The translations under genes were made by a program, and so were the position numbers. The notes below the pieces were generated by a model. It was given only the letters and a program-made list of their open reading frames with translations. It had not been told where the DNA came from and did not search any database. Positions 1-6,141 of a stretch of DNA of 40,462 bases are shown here, in pieces (the first letter of the stretch is position 1; every line of letters begins with the position of its first letter). The DNA is from Kiritimatiellia bacterium (GTDB lineage: Bacteria; Verrucomicrobiota; Kiritimatiellia; RFP12; UBA1067), in NCBI GenBank assembly GCA_017646325.1, contig JAGCMU010000102.1, positions 1 to 40,462 of the forward strand, written 5' to 3'.

Positions 1-1
1 G

Positions 2-151
2 GGAATTGCCGCTCTTATGGACTTTGTGCGTAATCAAAAGGCAAAGAAAAATGCAGATTTCGACGATATTGAAGTTTCGATCAAAATCAAATATGGTCGA
101 AGAGAATCCGAGTCAAAAAAAAAAAAAGATTGGAATATACGCTATGAATAG
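2..151 (+). CDS. 3' end of an unrecognised protein, 5' end outside the window
   Basis: An open frame enters from the left edge and ends at TAG (149-151), giving the last 49 residues of a protein. I do not recognise it. The tail is highly charged, with a DFDDIE stretch followed by a basic segment, and contains four consecutive lysines encoded by a run of 13 A (115-127). Such a run can cause polymerase slippage or assembly indels, so the true C-terminus could differ. The next small frame (161-322) is in the same reading frame after this stop. That the frame is coding is inferred only from its being open up to the edge and from its plausible composition. Confidence 0.45.
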   Translation, partial: GIAALMDFVRNQKAKKNADFDDIEVSIKIKYGRRESESKKKKDWNIRYE

Positions 152-160
152 CCAATTAAA

Positions 161-322
161 ATGTTCAAGATAGGCATAATTATTGCTGTGATAATCGTAT
201 TTCCCTTCTTTTGTGAAATAGTCTTAAGGTGCAAGGATGGCATGGCGAGATACTCGATTCTCAAAAACCTCTATATACAAGATATTTCAAAGTCTCGCGG
301 CAAAAGTTTCCGCGGCGGTTGA
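161..322 (+). CDS. possible small single-pass membrane protein (53 aa)
   Basis: ATG at 161 opens a 53-residue frame ending at TGA 320-322. Residues 4-18 are almost purely hydrophobic (GIIIAVIIVFPFF), followed by a basic, polar tail, so the product would be a one-pass membrane peptide with the tail in the cytoplasm. It starts 9 nt after the stop of the preceding partial gene and ends 68 nt before crcB, so all could be co-transcribed. No convincing Shine-Dalgarno sequence precedes it. I know no family that matches. The membrane-like composition is seen directly; that it is translated is inference. Confidence 0.3.
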   Translation: MFKIGIIIAVIIVFPFFCEIVLRCKDGMARYSILKNLYIQDISKSRGKSFRGG

Positions 323-333
323 GATGCTATAGC

Positions 334-363
334 TACCACCGCATTTTGAGAAATGCGGTGGTA
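334..363 (+). other. perfect 13-bp hairpin upstream of crcB
   Basis: Arms 334-346 and 351-363 are perfectly complementary (taccaccgcattt) around a 4-nt loop (tgag). No T-run follows on either strand, so it is not a standard intrinsic terminator. It lies 27 nt before the crcB start and could protect or attenuate the crcB mRNA. Confidence 0.55.
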
Positions 364-390
364 AGGGAAAAAGTAAAACAATACAAAATT

Positions 391-747
391 ATGAAATTCA
401 TATATGTTTTTTTAGCTGGTGGTTTAGGTAGCTTATTGCGATATGCGATAGGGCTAGTGTTACCGTCTTGTTTCTTCCCGTGGACTACTGCAGGAATTAA
501 TATTATTGGAAGTTTTGCTATTGGAGTGTTGGCCGGCGTAGGATCAAAAATTGGATGGAATGATAATTTGCAAATAGCTCTTACCATAGGTTTTTGTGGA
601 GGCTTTACAACGTTTTCAACATTTTCGAAGGAAGCGCTTTCTCTCGTAACGACAGGGCGTTGGGGAGCATTTATCCTTTATGTCATCGGAAGTATTATTC
701 TCGGAATTGGTGCAGCTGCGGCTGGTTTTATGAGTTCAAGAGGGTAA
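391..747 (+). CDS. crcB: CrcB/Fluc fluoride ion channel
   Basis: Small inner-membrane protein (118 aa) that as a dual-topology dimer exports fluoride and protects the cell from fluoride toxicity. Four hydrophobic segments are visible. The two family signatures are present: NIIGSF near residue 32, carrying the pore asparagine, and GFCGGFTTFSTFSKE near residues 69-83, carrying the conserved phenylalanines and the TTFST break. Length matches the family. An open frame extends upstream to 229, but homologues start at the ATG at 391, where the first transmembrane segment begins at once. One copy is seen; single-gene systems form homodimers. The known fluoride riboswitch consensus is not recognisable upstream. 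The Nudix gene follows after 21 nt and is probably co-transcribed. Confidence 0.93.
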   Translation: MKFIYVFLAGGLGSLLRYAIGLVLPSCFFPWTTAGINIIGSFAIGVLAGVGSKIGWNDNLQIALTIGFCGGFTTFSTFSKEALSLVTTGRWGAFILYVIGSIILGIGAAAAGFMSSRG

Positions 748-768
748 GGTTTTTTAAAAGGAAATACG

Positions 769-1347
769 ATGGATAATTTAAGAGAGATGCTTACGACAAT
801 GTCGCCAGAAGAGTTTCGGGCGGCGGCACGGGATCGAGAACTTGAGGAATGGCGCAGTATTAACCGTTTTTGCGGGAAATGTGGTTCATTGATGGAGCCT
901 CATGCTAATACGGACGAACGGGCGATGGTGTGTTCTAAATGTGGATATACGGCGTATCCTAAACTTTCACCGGCTGTGATTGTTCTTGTGACAAAAGGGG
1001 ATAAAATCCTTTTGCAGCGTAACACTCATTACAAACTTCGAAACTGGACGCTCGTTGCGGGGTTCGTCGATGCAGGCGAGAATTTTGAAGATGCGGTGCG
1101 TCGTGAGGTTATGGAAGAGGCTTCTGTTGAGGTGAAAGACCTTCGATATTTTGGTTCTCAAACGTGGCCGTTTCCATCAAACATAATGGTTGGTTTTCGC
1201 GCCGAATACGCATCTGGCGAACTTACACCAGATGGTGAAGAAGTTGTTGAGTCTGGTTGGTTTGACCGAGATAATCTCCCTGAGATTCCACATAAAGGAT
1301 CAATCGCCCGTCAAATGATTGATGATTGGTTACGAGAACAAAAATAA
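769..1347 (+). CDS. nudC: NudC-like zinc-ribbon Nudix hydrolase (NAD(H) pyrophosphatase type)
   Basis: Predicted cytoplasmic pyrophosphatase that cleaves NAD(H) and possibly NAD caps on RNA. A zinc ribbon with two CxxC pairs (FCGKCG and VCSKCG) precedes the Nudix domain. The Nudix box reads G-x5-E-x7-REVMEEASV, so the usual glycine near its end is serine. Immediately after is SQTWPFPSNIM, the NudC signature that sets this family apart from other Nudix enzymes. At 192 aa it is shorter than typical NudC (about 260 aa); the N-terminal non-catalytic domain is missing, leaving only a short helical leader. An AAAAGGA Shine-Dalgarno supports the start. Which nucleotide it prefers cannot be read from sequence. 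Confidence 0.85.
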   Translation: MDNLREMLTTMSPEEFRAAARDRELEEWRSINRFCGKCGSLMEPHANTDERAMVCSKCGYTAYPKLSPAVIVLVTKGDKILLQRNTHYKLRNWTLVAGFVDAGENFEDAVRREVMEEASVEVKDLRYFGSQTWPFPSNIMVGFRAEYASGELTPDGEEVVESGWFDRDNLPEIPHKGSIARQMIDDWLREQK

Positions 1348-1385
1348 ACCTAAAAGGAATGTGTGATTAGTCTTTGTTATGTTAC

Positions 1386-2384
1386 TTATTTCATTTTAGG
1401 GACGCGAATGTAAGCATTGATCATAAGGATTAAGAGTACAATGCCGGCAAGATGATTGAGCATTGGAAGTGGAGCACAGGCCGTACATTGCATAGAAAAC
1501 GAACCGATATTTTCAGAAAGTAAATTAACGATTATTCCTGAGATAATGGCTCCAGGAAGAATCACTGCGATATACGCAAATGTTGCACGTCTGCCAATGA
1601 GCGAAGCGATTGTTGATATCGATACAGCATTGACGGCGGGACCTGTCATCAAGAAAACAAATGCCGCGCCAGGAGACAAGCCTTTGAATATCAGTGCGGT
1701 AGCTATTGGAATTGCCGCCGTTGAACAAATGTACATTGGAAATCCAATGAGTGCCATAATAGGCATTGATAGATAATCACGTCCTGCCAAAGTGGATGCA
1801 AAGAAGTCGTTTGGAACGAGTGCCGCCACAAGTGCGGAGATAACTAAGCCAAAGGAAAGAGGTTTTATAATTCCTCCTAAAAGACGTATATAACCTTGCC
1901 AGAGGATTGTACGCAGATTACGCGGTTGTGGGGTGGATTGATGTATTGTGATAGATGAAGGCATATGTTTTTCTGAAAGAGCATGGACAGTACACCCGCC
2001 TGCAAGCCCTGTCACAAATGCCGCAACTGGACGCGCTATAGCAAAAAGGGGGCCCATAAGTGCATAAGTCGCCAGAATTGAATCGATGCCAGTTTGTGGT
2101 GTTGAAATTAGAAATCCTGCAGTGGCACCTTTGCTCGCGCCATTTTTACGTAAAGCTGTCGAAATTGGAATTACTCCGCAGGAACAAATAGGAAGCGGTA
2201 CTCCAATCATAACGGCACGAATAATGCTCTTAATTCCTCCAGAAACTCCAAGGTAGCGCATCACAAAATCACGTGGCAGGCATACGGCCATAATTCCTGC
2301 GATGAAAAATCCTATAATAAGCCATGGTGCCATCATCGCAAATACGTTCCATAACGCTTTAGAAAATTCTATAAACATATTCAT
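1386..2384 (-). CDS. SO_0444/ArsP_1 (DUF318)-family metal efflux permease
   Basis: Polytopic inner-membrane permease of 332 aa, about eight to ten hydrophobic segments. The family hallmark GVPLPICSCGVIPIS (residues 61-75) with its CSC motif, followed by GASKGATAGFLISTPQTG and DSI, matches the SO_0444 group, whose members are linked to Cu/Zn efflux; related ArsP proteins export organoarsenicals. A second CxxC (QCTACA) lies near the C-terminus, as expected for a thiophilic metal handler. The start has a GGAGA Shine-Dalgarno 5-6 nt upstream. It is convergent with the Nudix gene (38 nt apart) and divergent from the glycosidase-like gene. An inverted repeat in its leader may be an operator. The substrate is inference. 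Confidence 0.8.
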   Translation of the reverse strand: MNMFIEFSKALWNVFAMMAPWLIIGFFIAGIMAVCLPRDFVMRYLGVSGGIKSIIRAVMIGVPLPICSCGVIPISTALRKNGASKGATAGFLISTPQTGIDSILATYALMGPLFAIARPVAAFVTGLAGGCTVHALSEKHMPSSITIHQSTPQPRNLRTILWQGYIRLLGGIIKPLSFGLVISALVAALVPNDFFASTLAGRDYLSMPIMALIGFPMYICSTAAIPIATALIFKGLSPGAAFVFLMTGPAVNAVSISTIASLIGRRATFAYIAVILPGAIISGIIVNLLSENIGSFSMQCTACAPLPMLNHLAGIVLLILMINAYIRVPKMK

Positions 2385-2398
2385 ATTTTATCTCCATT

Positions 2399-2435
2399 CA
2401 AACGCTATTGGAATTTTCTACAAACAAAGCGTTTG
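2399..2435 (-). promoter_or_regulatory. 8-bp perfect inverted repeat in the leader of the metal permease gene
   Basis: caaacgct (2399-2406) and agcgtttg (2428-2435) are exact complements 21 nt apart, 15 nt upstream of the permease start. It could be a repressor operator or an mRNA hairpin. A possible promoter for this gene lies further upstream (TAGACT / TATAAA on the minus strand around 2470-2500), but it is weak. Confidence 0.35.
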
Positions 2436-2586
2436 TTATTTTATTTGTCATTTCTTTCTTTAGGATAAAATTTTATAGAGAAAAAGTTTACAAAGTCTAA
2501 AATAATTCGTCAATATTAATTTCATAAAAGAGTAACGACTGTAAGTGTCTATGTGCAATGGTTTGATGAGAAGGGGAGGAAAAATA

Positions 2587-2616
2587 TTGACTATTTTTAA
2601 TAACTTATGTTAGTAT
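2587..2616 (+). promoter_or_regulatory. sigma70-type promoter for the GH-D-like Tat lipoprotein gene
   Basis: TTGACT (2587-2592), 18-nt spacer, TAGTAT (2611-2616). Transcription would start near 2623. That leaves almost no leader before the first ATG (2627) and favours the second in-frame ATG (2642), which has AAGGAA just upstream. Confidence 0.6.
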
Positions 2617-2641
2617 TATTTTCAATATGAAAAGGAATAAT

Positions 2642-4333
2642 ATGAAGTCAAAAAAACATTCAAATTTTTGTACAACGCGTAGAGATTTTGTTGCCGGTAT
2701 TGGAGCTTTTGCAGGATTAAGTCTTACCGGATGTTCTTCGTTTAAACAAAAGGAATATTCAAAAGCGCGTTTTTCTCCATATTGGTGCACATGGAATACT
2801 CAATATCTCACTTTAGAAACAAAACAATTGACTGGCGAATTAAATTTCCCTGGTGATCAAGGAGTGCCTGGTACACGTGATAACATGAATGAAACCGTTT
2901 TGTTTGGAAAGAACGGATGGATCAATCTTTTCCCCAAATACCGCGGCGATTTGATGTTTATTATCGATGACGGCTGGGACGTTCCGTACGGCGCAAATAA
3001 TGACGCAAAGGGCATCGCTCAATTTAGTTCGCTCGTACCAGACAGAAAGCGTTTCCCTTCATTAGGCGGTGCGAATGTTTCCGACCGTGACCGCTTACGC
3101 GTGCTTGCGCGAAGAGTGGAAGAGAAGGGGTGGAAAGGGCTTGGAGTATGGGTTGCCTGCCAAGCTTACGGCGAAACTTTTTCTTCTCCATTTCCAAAAG
3201 AAAAACTTGCCGAAGATTTACGCAAGAAATTTGATGAAGCAGCGTACGCAGGGATAAAATATTGGAAGGTCGATTGGGGCGTTCATAATTTTGACGTGTG
3301 GTATCGTCGAATGATGAGCGAAATGAAAGAACAATATTATCCTGAATTGATAATAGACCATTGTCGTGGTTTTAATAATGCCATCAATGGACAAGTGGAT
3401 CCGCATTTAAAACCAAAAGACAAATACCACACGACAGGAAAAACAGGTAGAATTTTCGGCGTTTCTGAATACGACGCAGTTACGCGCGATTGTGAAGAAA
3501 TAATGTCTTTTTCCGACGTATTCCGTACGTATGATAGCGCCCATCCTTTGACGACAGCAACGATGCTTGAACGTGCAGCATGGGAACTTCACGCCGCAGA
3601 TAAAAGTTCAAGCCGCGTCGTTATCAATACGGAAGACGAGCCGCTTATTGCCGCCGGACTTGGCATTGAACTTTCAATGATGCGTTGCCCGTGGGTTCCT
3701 GAGCCGGAAATATGCCGCGTACGCCCATTGCACAAGCGTATGGCGGAAGACTATCGTTGCATCACATGGCAGAGAATCGCAACTCCATTTGGAAGCGATA
3801 CTTCTGCAAAAACTTTACACAGTGATAATTCTATTCGCGAAGAATGGCATTTTATTCCAGACGAATGCTGGTTCACCGGGAAAAAAGATGTTACGTATTT
3901 CCAAGTCGCTCCAGCAAGTGTAACACGCGGAATTGCCTTGCCGGAAGTAAAAGGGGAAAACGGGGAAATTCCTTACGTTGTTGCTTCGCGCAATCCAAAC
4001 GGCGCTCTTACATTCTCCGCTCTGCCGCTTATCGATAGTGTCAAAAAATGCTACACGCCTAAAGCTGAGGCACGATTCGATGCCGCACTTGAGAAAGGAA
4101 CTCCCGTTGCCGTATTCGGGAAATTCGGTTCTCTCGTTTTAGATGATTGCACAGATGGAAGGCGAATTGTCGCACGAGACATAATCGGCGGCGATGCCGT
4201 TGACATTACAGATAAATGTGTAAAAAGTGCCGGAAAAATTGCGTTGCCTGGCGAAGAGATTGCTAAAATCGGCGCATCAATGAATCCAAATGGTGACGAC
4301 TCAAATCCTGGTGCGATTGTTGAAGTAATGTAG
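2642..4333 (+). CDS. Tat-exported lipoprotein, clan GH-D (GH27/GH36)-like glycoside hydrolase
   Basis: Predicted secreted, membrane-anchored glycosidase, 563 aa. The N-terminus has a twin-arginine signal (TTRRDFVAG, Arg13-Arg14), a hydrophobic stretch and a lipobox LTGC with Cys31, so it is exported folded and lipid-anchored. The catalytic region resembles alpha-galactosidases of clan GH-D: IIDDGW (residues 107-112), then RFPSLGG, KGWKGLGVW (β3 region), and YWKVDWG with Asp211 in the place of the nucleophile of KxD motifs. The acid/base aspartate could not be assigned. I chose ATG 2642 over 2627 because of the AAGGAA site and the nearby promoter. It stands alone, flanked by its own promoter and terminator. 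The fold is inferred from motif order; the substrate is unknown. Confidence 0.6.
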   Translation: MKSKKHSNFCTTRRDFVAGIGAFAGLSLTGCSSFKQKEYSKARFSPYWCTWNTQYLTLETKQLTGELNFPGDQGVPGTRDNMNETVLFGKNGWINLFPKYRGDLMFIIDDGWDVPYGANNDAKGIAQFSSLVPDRKRFPSLGGANVSDRDRLRVLARRVEEKGWKGLGVWVACQAYGETFSSPFPKEKLAEDLRKKFDEAAYAGIKYWKVDWGVHNFDVWYRRMMSEMKEQYYPELIIDHCRGFNNAINGQVDPHLKPKDKYHTTGKTGRIFGVSEYDAVTRDCEEIMSFSDVFRTYDSAHPLTTATMLERAAWELHAADKSSSRVVINTEDEPLIAAGLGIELSMMRCPWVPEPEICRVRPLHKRMAEDYRCITWQRIATPFGSDTSAKTLHSDNSIREEWHFIPDECWFTGKKDVTYFQVAPASVTRGIALPEVKGENGEIPYVVASRNPNGALTFSALPLIDSVKKCYTPKAEARFDAALEKGTPVAVFGKFGSLVLDDCTDGRRIVARDIIGGDAVDITDKCVKSAGKIALPGEEIAKIGASMNPNGDDSNPGAIVEVM

Positions 4334-4350
4334 AATAAGTGTAGCACTAA

Positions 4351-4390
4351 AAATATGGTCAAAACTTCATTTTTGGCCATATTTATTTTT
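4351..4390 (+). terminator. intrinsic terminator between convergent genes
   Basis: A 14-bp stem (4351-4364 with 4371-4384, one G·U pair) with a 6-nt loop is followed by a T-rich tract (4382-4390) on the plus strand. On the minus strand the stem is followed by TTTTT, so it may also end the tcdA transcript. Confidence 0.8.
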
Positions 4391-4462
4391 GTCGCATAAT
4401 AAGCATTATGTCAACTACGATTCCAATATTCCCCATTAGAGATCATATCAACGCGGCGTTTT

Positions 4463-5167
4463 CTATTTTATGATGTCGTCAATAAGTAAATTGGCAAGAG
4501 CAAATCCGAATGTTGCTGTCGTGTGTGTAATCGTTCCATTGATACGTAAATTAGATTCAACTATGTTCTTGCGCGCTTCGTCACTCCAAATACATTGGAA
4601 TTTTTTTTCTGGGAAAATTTTGCTTCTCTTAAAATTATTCCGTAATGCTCTCGCCAATGGATCACCTTTAATTTTCCAAAACTCGCTTTTCTTTATTTTG
4701 AAAATATCCATTTTCAAAGCAGCACCCATCGAAGAAAATAATTTTGTGTTTTTAAGTCTTGTAACGGTATTGATTAAATGCGCTTTTTCTTTTACCGAAT
4801 CAATTGCATCGATAACGTAATCGTAATCGGATAATTCAAATTCCGAGGAGTTTTCGGCCGTGTAGAATTTATGAATCGATTTAATATTTGCTGCAGGGTT
4901 TATTTCCAATAGCCGTTCTTTTAAAACATCGGCTTTAATCTTCCCTACTGTCTTTGTTGTCGCCGGGAGCTGTCTATTAATATTAGTTTCGCAAATATAA
5001 TCGGAATCGACGATAGTTATATTTTTAACAGTACTTCGGACAAGAGCTTCAGCGCACCAGCTCCCTACCCCTCCTATACCGAATATGATGACTTTCGTTT
5101 TTTCGAAAGCTTTTAACGCATCGTCGCCGACTAAAAGGTGCAATCTGCTAAAAATATTTTCTGTCAT
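4463..5167 (-). CDS. tcdA: tRNA threonylcarbamoyladenosine dehydratase TcdA (CsdL), E1-like
   Basis: ATP-dependent E1-like enzyme that cyclises N6-threonylcarbamoyladenosine at position 37 of tRNAs to ct6A. The adenylate-binding glycine motif GIGGVGSW is at residues 30-37, followed by VDSDYICETNINRQL, the ThiF-family segment with the conserved Asp and Arg-Gln. The C-terminal half has SSMGAALKMDIFKI and GDPLARALRNN, which are typical of TcdA rather than MoeB or ThiF. Length (234 aa) is slightly short of the E. coli protein (268). The start overlaps the stop of the recombinase gene in an ATGA arrangement, implying translational coupling and one operon with carB, topA and xerC/D. Confidence 0.88.
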   Translation of the reverse strand: MTENIFSRLHLLVGDDALKAFEKTKVIIFGIGGVGSWCAEALVRSTVKNITIVDSDYICETNINRQLPATTKTVGKIKADVLKERLLEINPAANIKSIHKFYTAENSSEFELSDYDYVIDAIDSVKEKAHLINTVTRLKNTKLFSSMGAALKMDIFKIKKSEFWKIKGDPLARALRNNFKRSKIFPEKKFQCIWSDEARKNIVESNLRINGTITHTTATFGFALANLLIDDIIK

Positions 5168-6141
5168 TTTTGAGCCCTTGGATGAGCTTTAAAATATTCA
5201 TCCTTCAACCGTTGCACCGATACGTGTGTATAAATCTGTGTCGTTGACGGCGAAGAATGTCCAAGCATTTCCTGAACGCTTATTAAATCGGCTCCTGCAT
5301 CAAGTAAATGCGTGGCAAAACTATGACGCAATTTGTGTGGCGTAATTTCATTTGATAGTTCCGCCATTGCCAACCATTTCTTCAAACGCCTTTCCACGTT
5401 TCGAGAACAAAGGCCATCCCCCTTCTTGCTGAGAAAAACATTCTTTGACGAATCGTTTGCGTCGGGCCAGATTTTACAAGCATAAGAGCGCATTTCGGAT
5501 AAGGCTTTTTTCGCGGGAGAGCCGATGATACACAATCGTTCTTTTGCCCCTTTACCGGTTACAATTACACTCCCCCTCCTCAGATCAACTTCTCCCCATG
5601 TCAAATTAAGAACTTCAGAAATTCGACATCCTGTTGAATAAAGAATTTCTAAAACAGCGGCGTCTCGAAGGTGTTCATAAACTTCAACCTTCTCAACCTT
5701 CTTTTTAGTATTTCTTAACAGCTCCAATCCTTTGCGAGGACTTTCCAATAACTTTTTTATCTCTGTTACGGATAACACACGAGGTAATTTCTTAGGCAGA
5801 CGCGGTCCATGCAAGCCAAAGAAAGGATTTGTAGATGTAAATCCTTCATTCACGAGATAATTATAAAAAGACCGCAAAGAAGCAAGCTTGCGACGTACTG
5901 TCGTAGCATTAGCCCCCTCTTTTGCAAACACCATTAAAAATTGCCTGGCGTCTTCCTGCGTTACACTACCCCAAGGAAATGGGAAAGAACTTTTTTCTCC
6001 CCATTTGAAAGTCACGAACTGTGAAATATCCTGTTCGTACCCGACATCCGTCAACTCTGAAAGATTCCGCTCGGCAAGCAAATACCTGCGGAATAGCATT
6101 ACTTCAGGGTCAAACTCTGCCGAGTGATTGGATGTAATCAC
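5164..6141 (-). CDS. xerC: XerC/XerD-type tyrosine recombinase
   Basis: Site-specific recombinase that resolves chromosome dimers at dif, 325 aa. It has an N-terminal SAM-like core-binding domain (about 12-105) and a C-terminal catalytic domain with all six residues: Arg173 (STGCRISEV), Lys197 (TGKGAKER), His269 and Arg272 (HKLRHSFATHLL), His295 (LGHSS) and Tyr304 (QIYTHV). It ends with the AHPRA tail usual in XerC/XerD. A basic insertion (KKKVEKVEVYEH, about 146-157) lengthens the catalytic domain. The start is GTG at 6141, overlapping the topA stop by 4 nt. The link to topA, common for xerC, and the HPRA tail argue for the chromosomal enzyme rather than a phage integrase. XerC versus XerD cannot be settled here. 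Confidence 0.88.
   Translation of the reverse strand: MITSNHSAEFDPEVMLFRRYLLAERNLSELTDVGYEQDISQFVTFKWGEKSSFPFPWGSVTQEDARQFLMVFAKEGANATTVRRKLASLRSFYNYLVNEGFTSTNPFFGLHGPRLPKKLPRVLSVTEIKKLLESPRKGLELLRNTKKKVEKVEVYEHLRDAAVLEILYSTGCRISEVLNLTWGEVDLRRGSVIVTGKGAKERLCIIGSPAKKALSEMRSYACKIWPDANDSSKNVFLSKKGDGLCSRNVERRLKKWLAMAELSNEITPHKLRHSFATHLLDAGADLISVQEMLGHSSPSTTQIYTHVSVQRLKDEYFKAHPRAQK

Noticed and set aside
229-390. Fluoride riboswitch upstream of crcB
   Set aside because: The conserved sequence blocks of the known crcB motif are not visible; only an unrelated hairpin is seen.
1456-1776. Plus-strand frame opposite the metal permease gene
   Set aside because: The minus-strand frame has the CSC permease motif and membrane segments; the plus frame is its mirror.
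4408-4473. Short ATG frame of 21 codons after the terminator on the plus strand
   Set aside because: Very short, no Shine-Dalgarno, overlaps the end of tcdA on the other strand and lies after a terminator.
5164-6141. Tyrosine recombinase as integrase of a mobile element
   Set aside because: It overlaps topA and tcdA in a housekeeping operon and has the XerC/D HPRA tail; no attachment repeats or phage genes are near.
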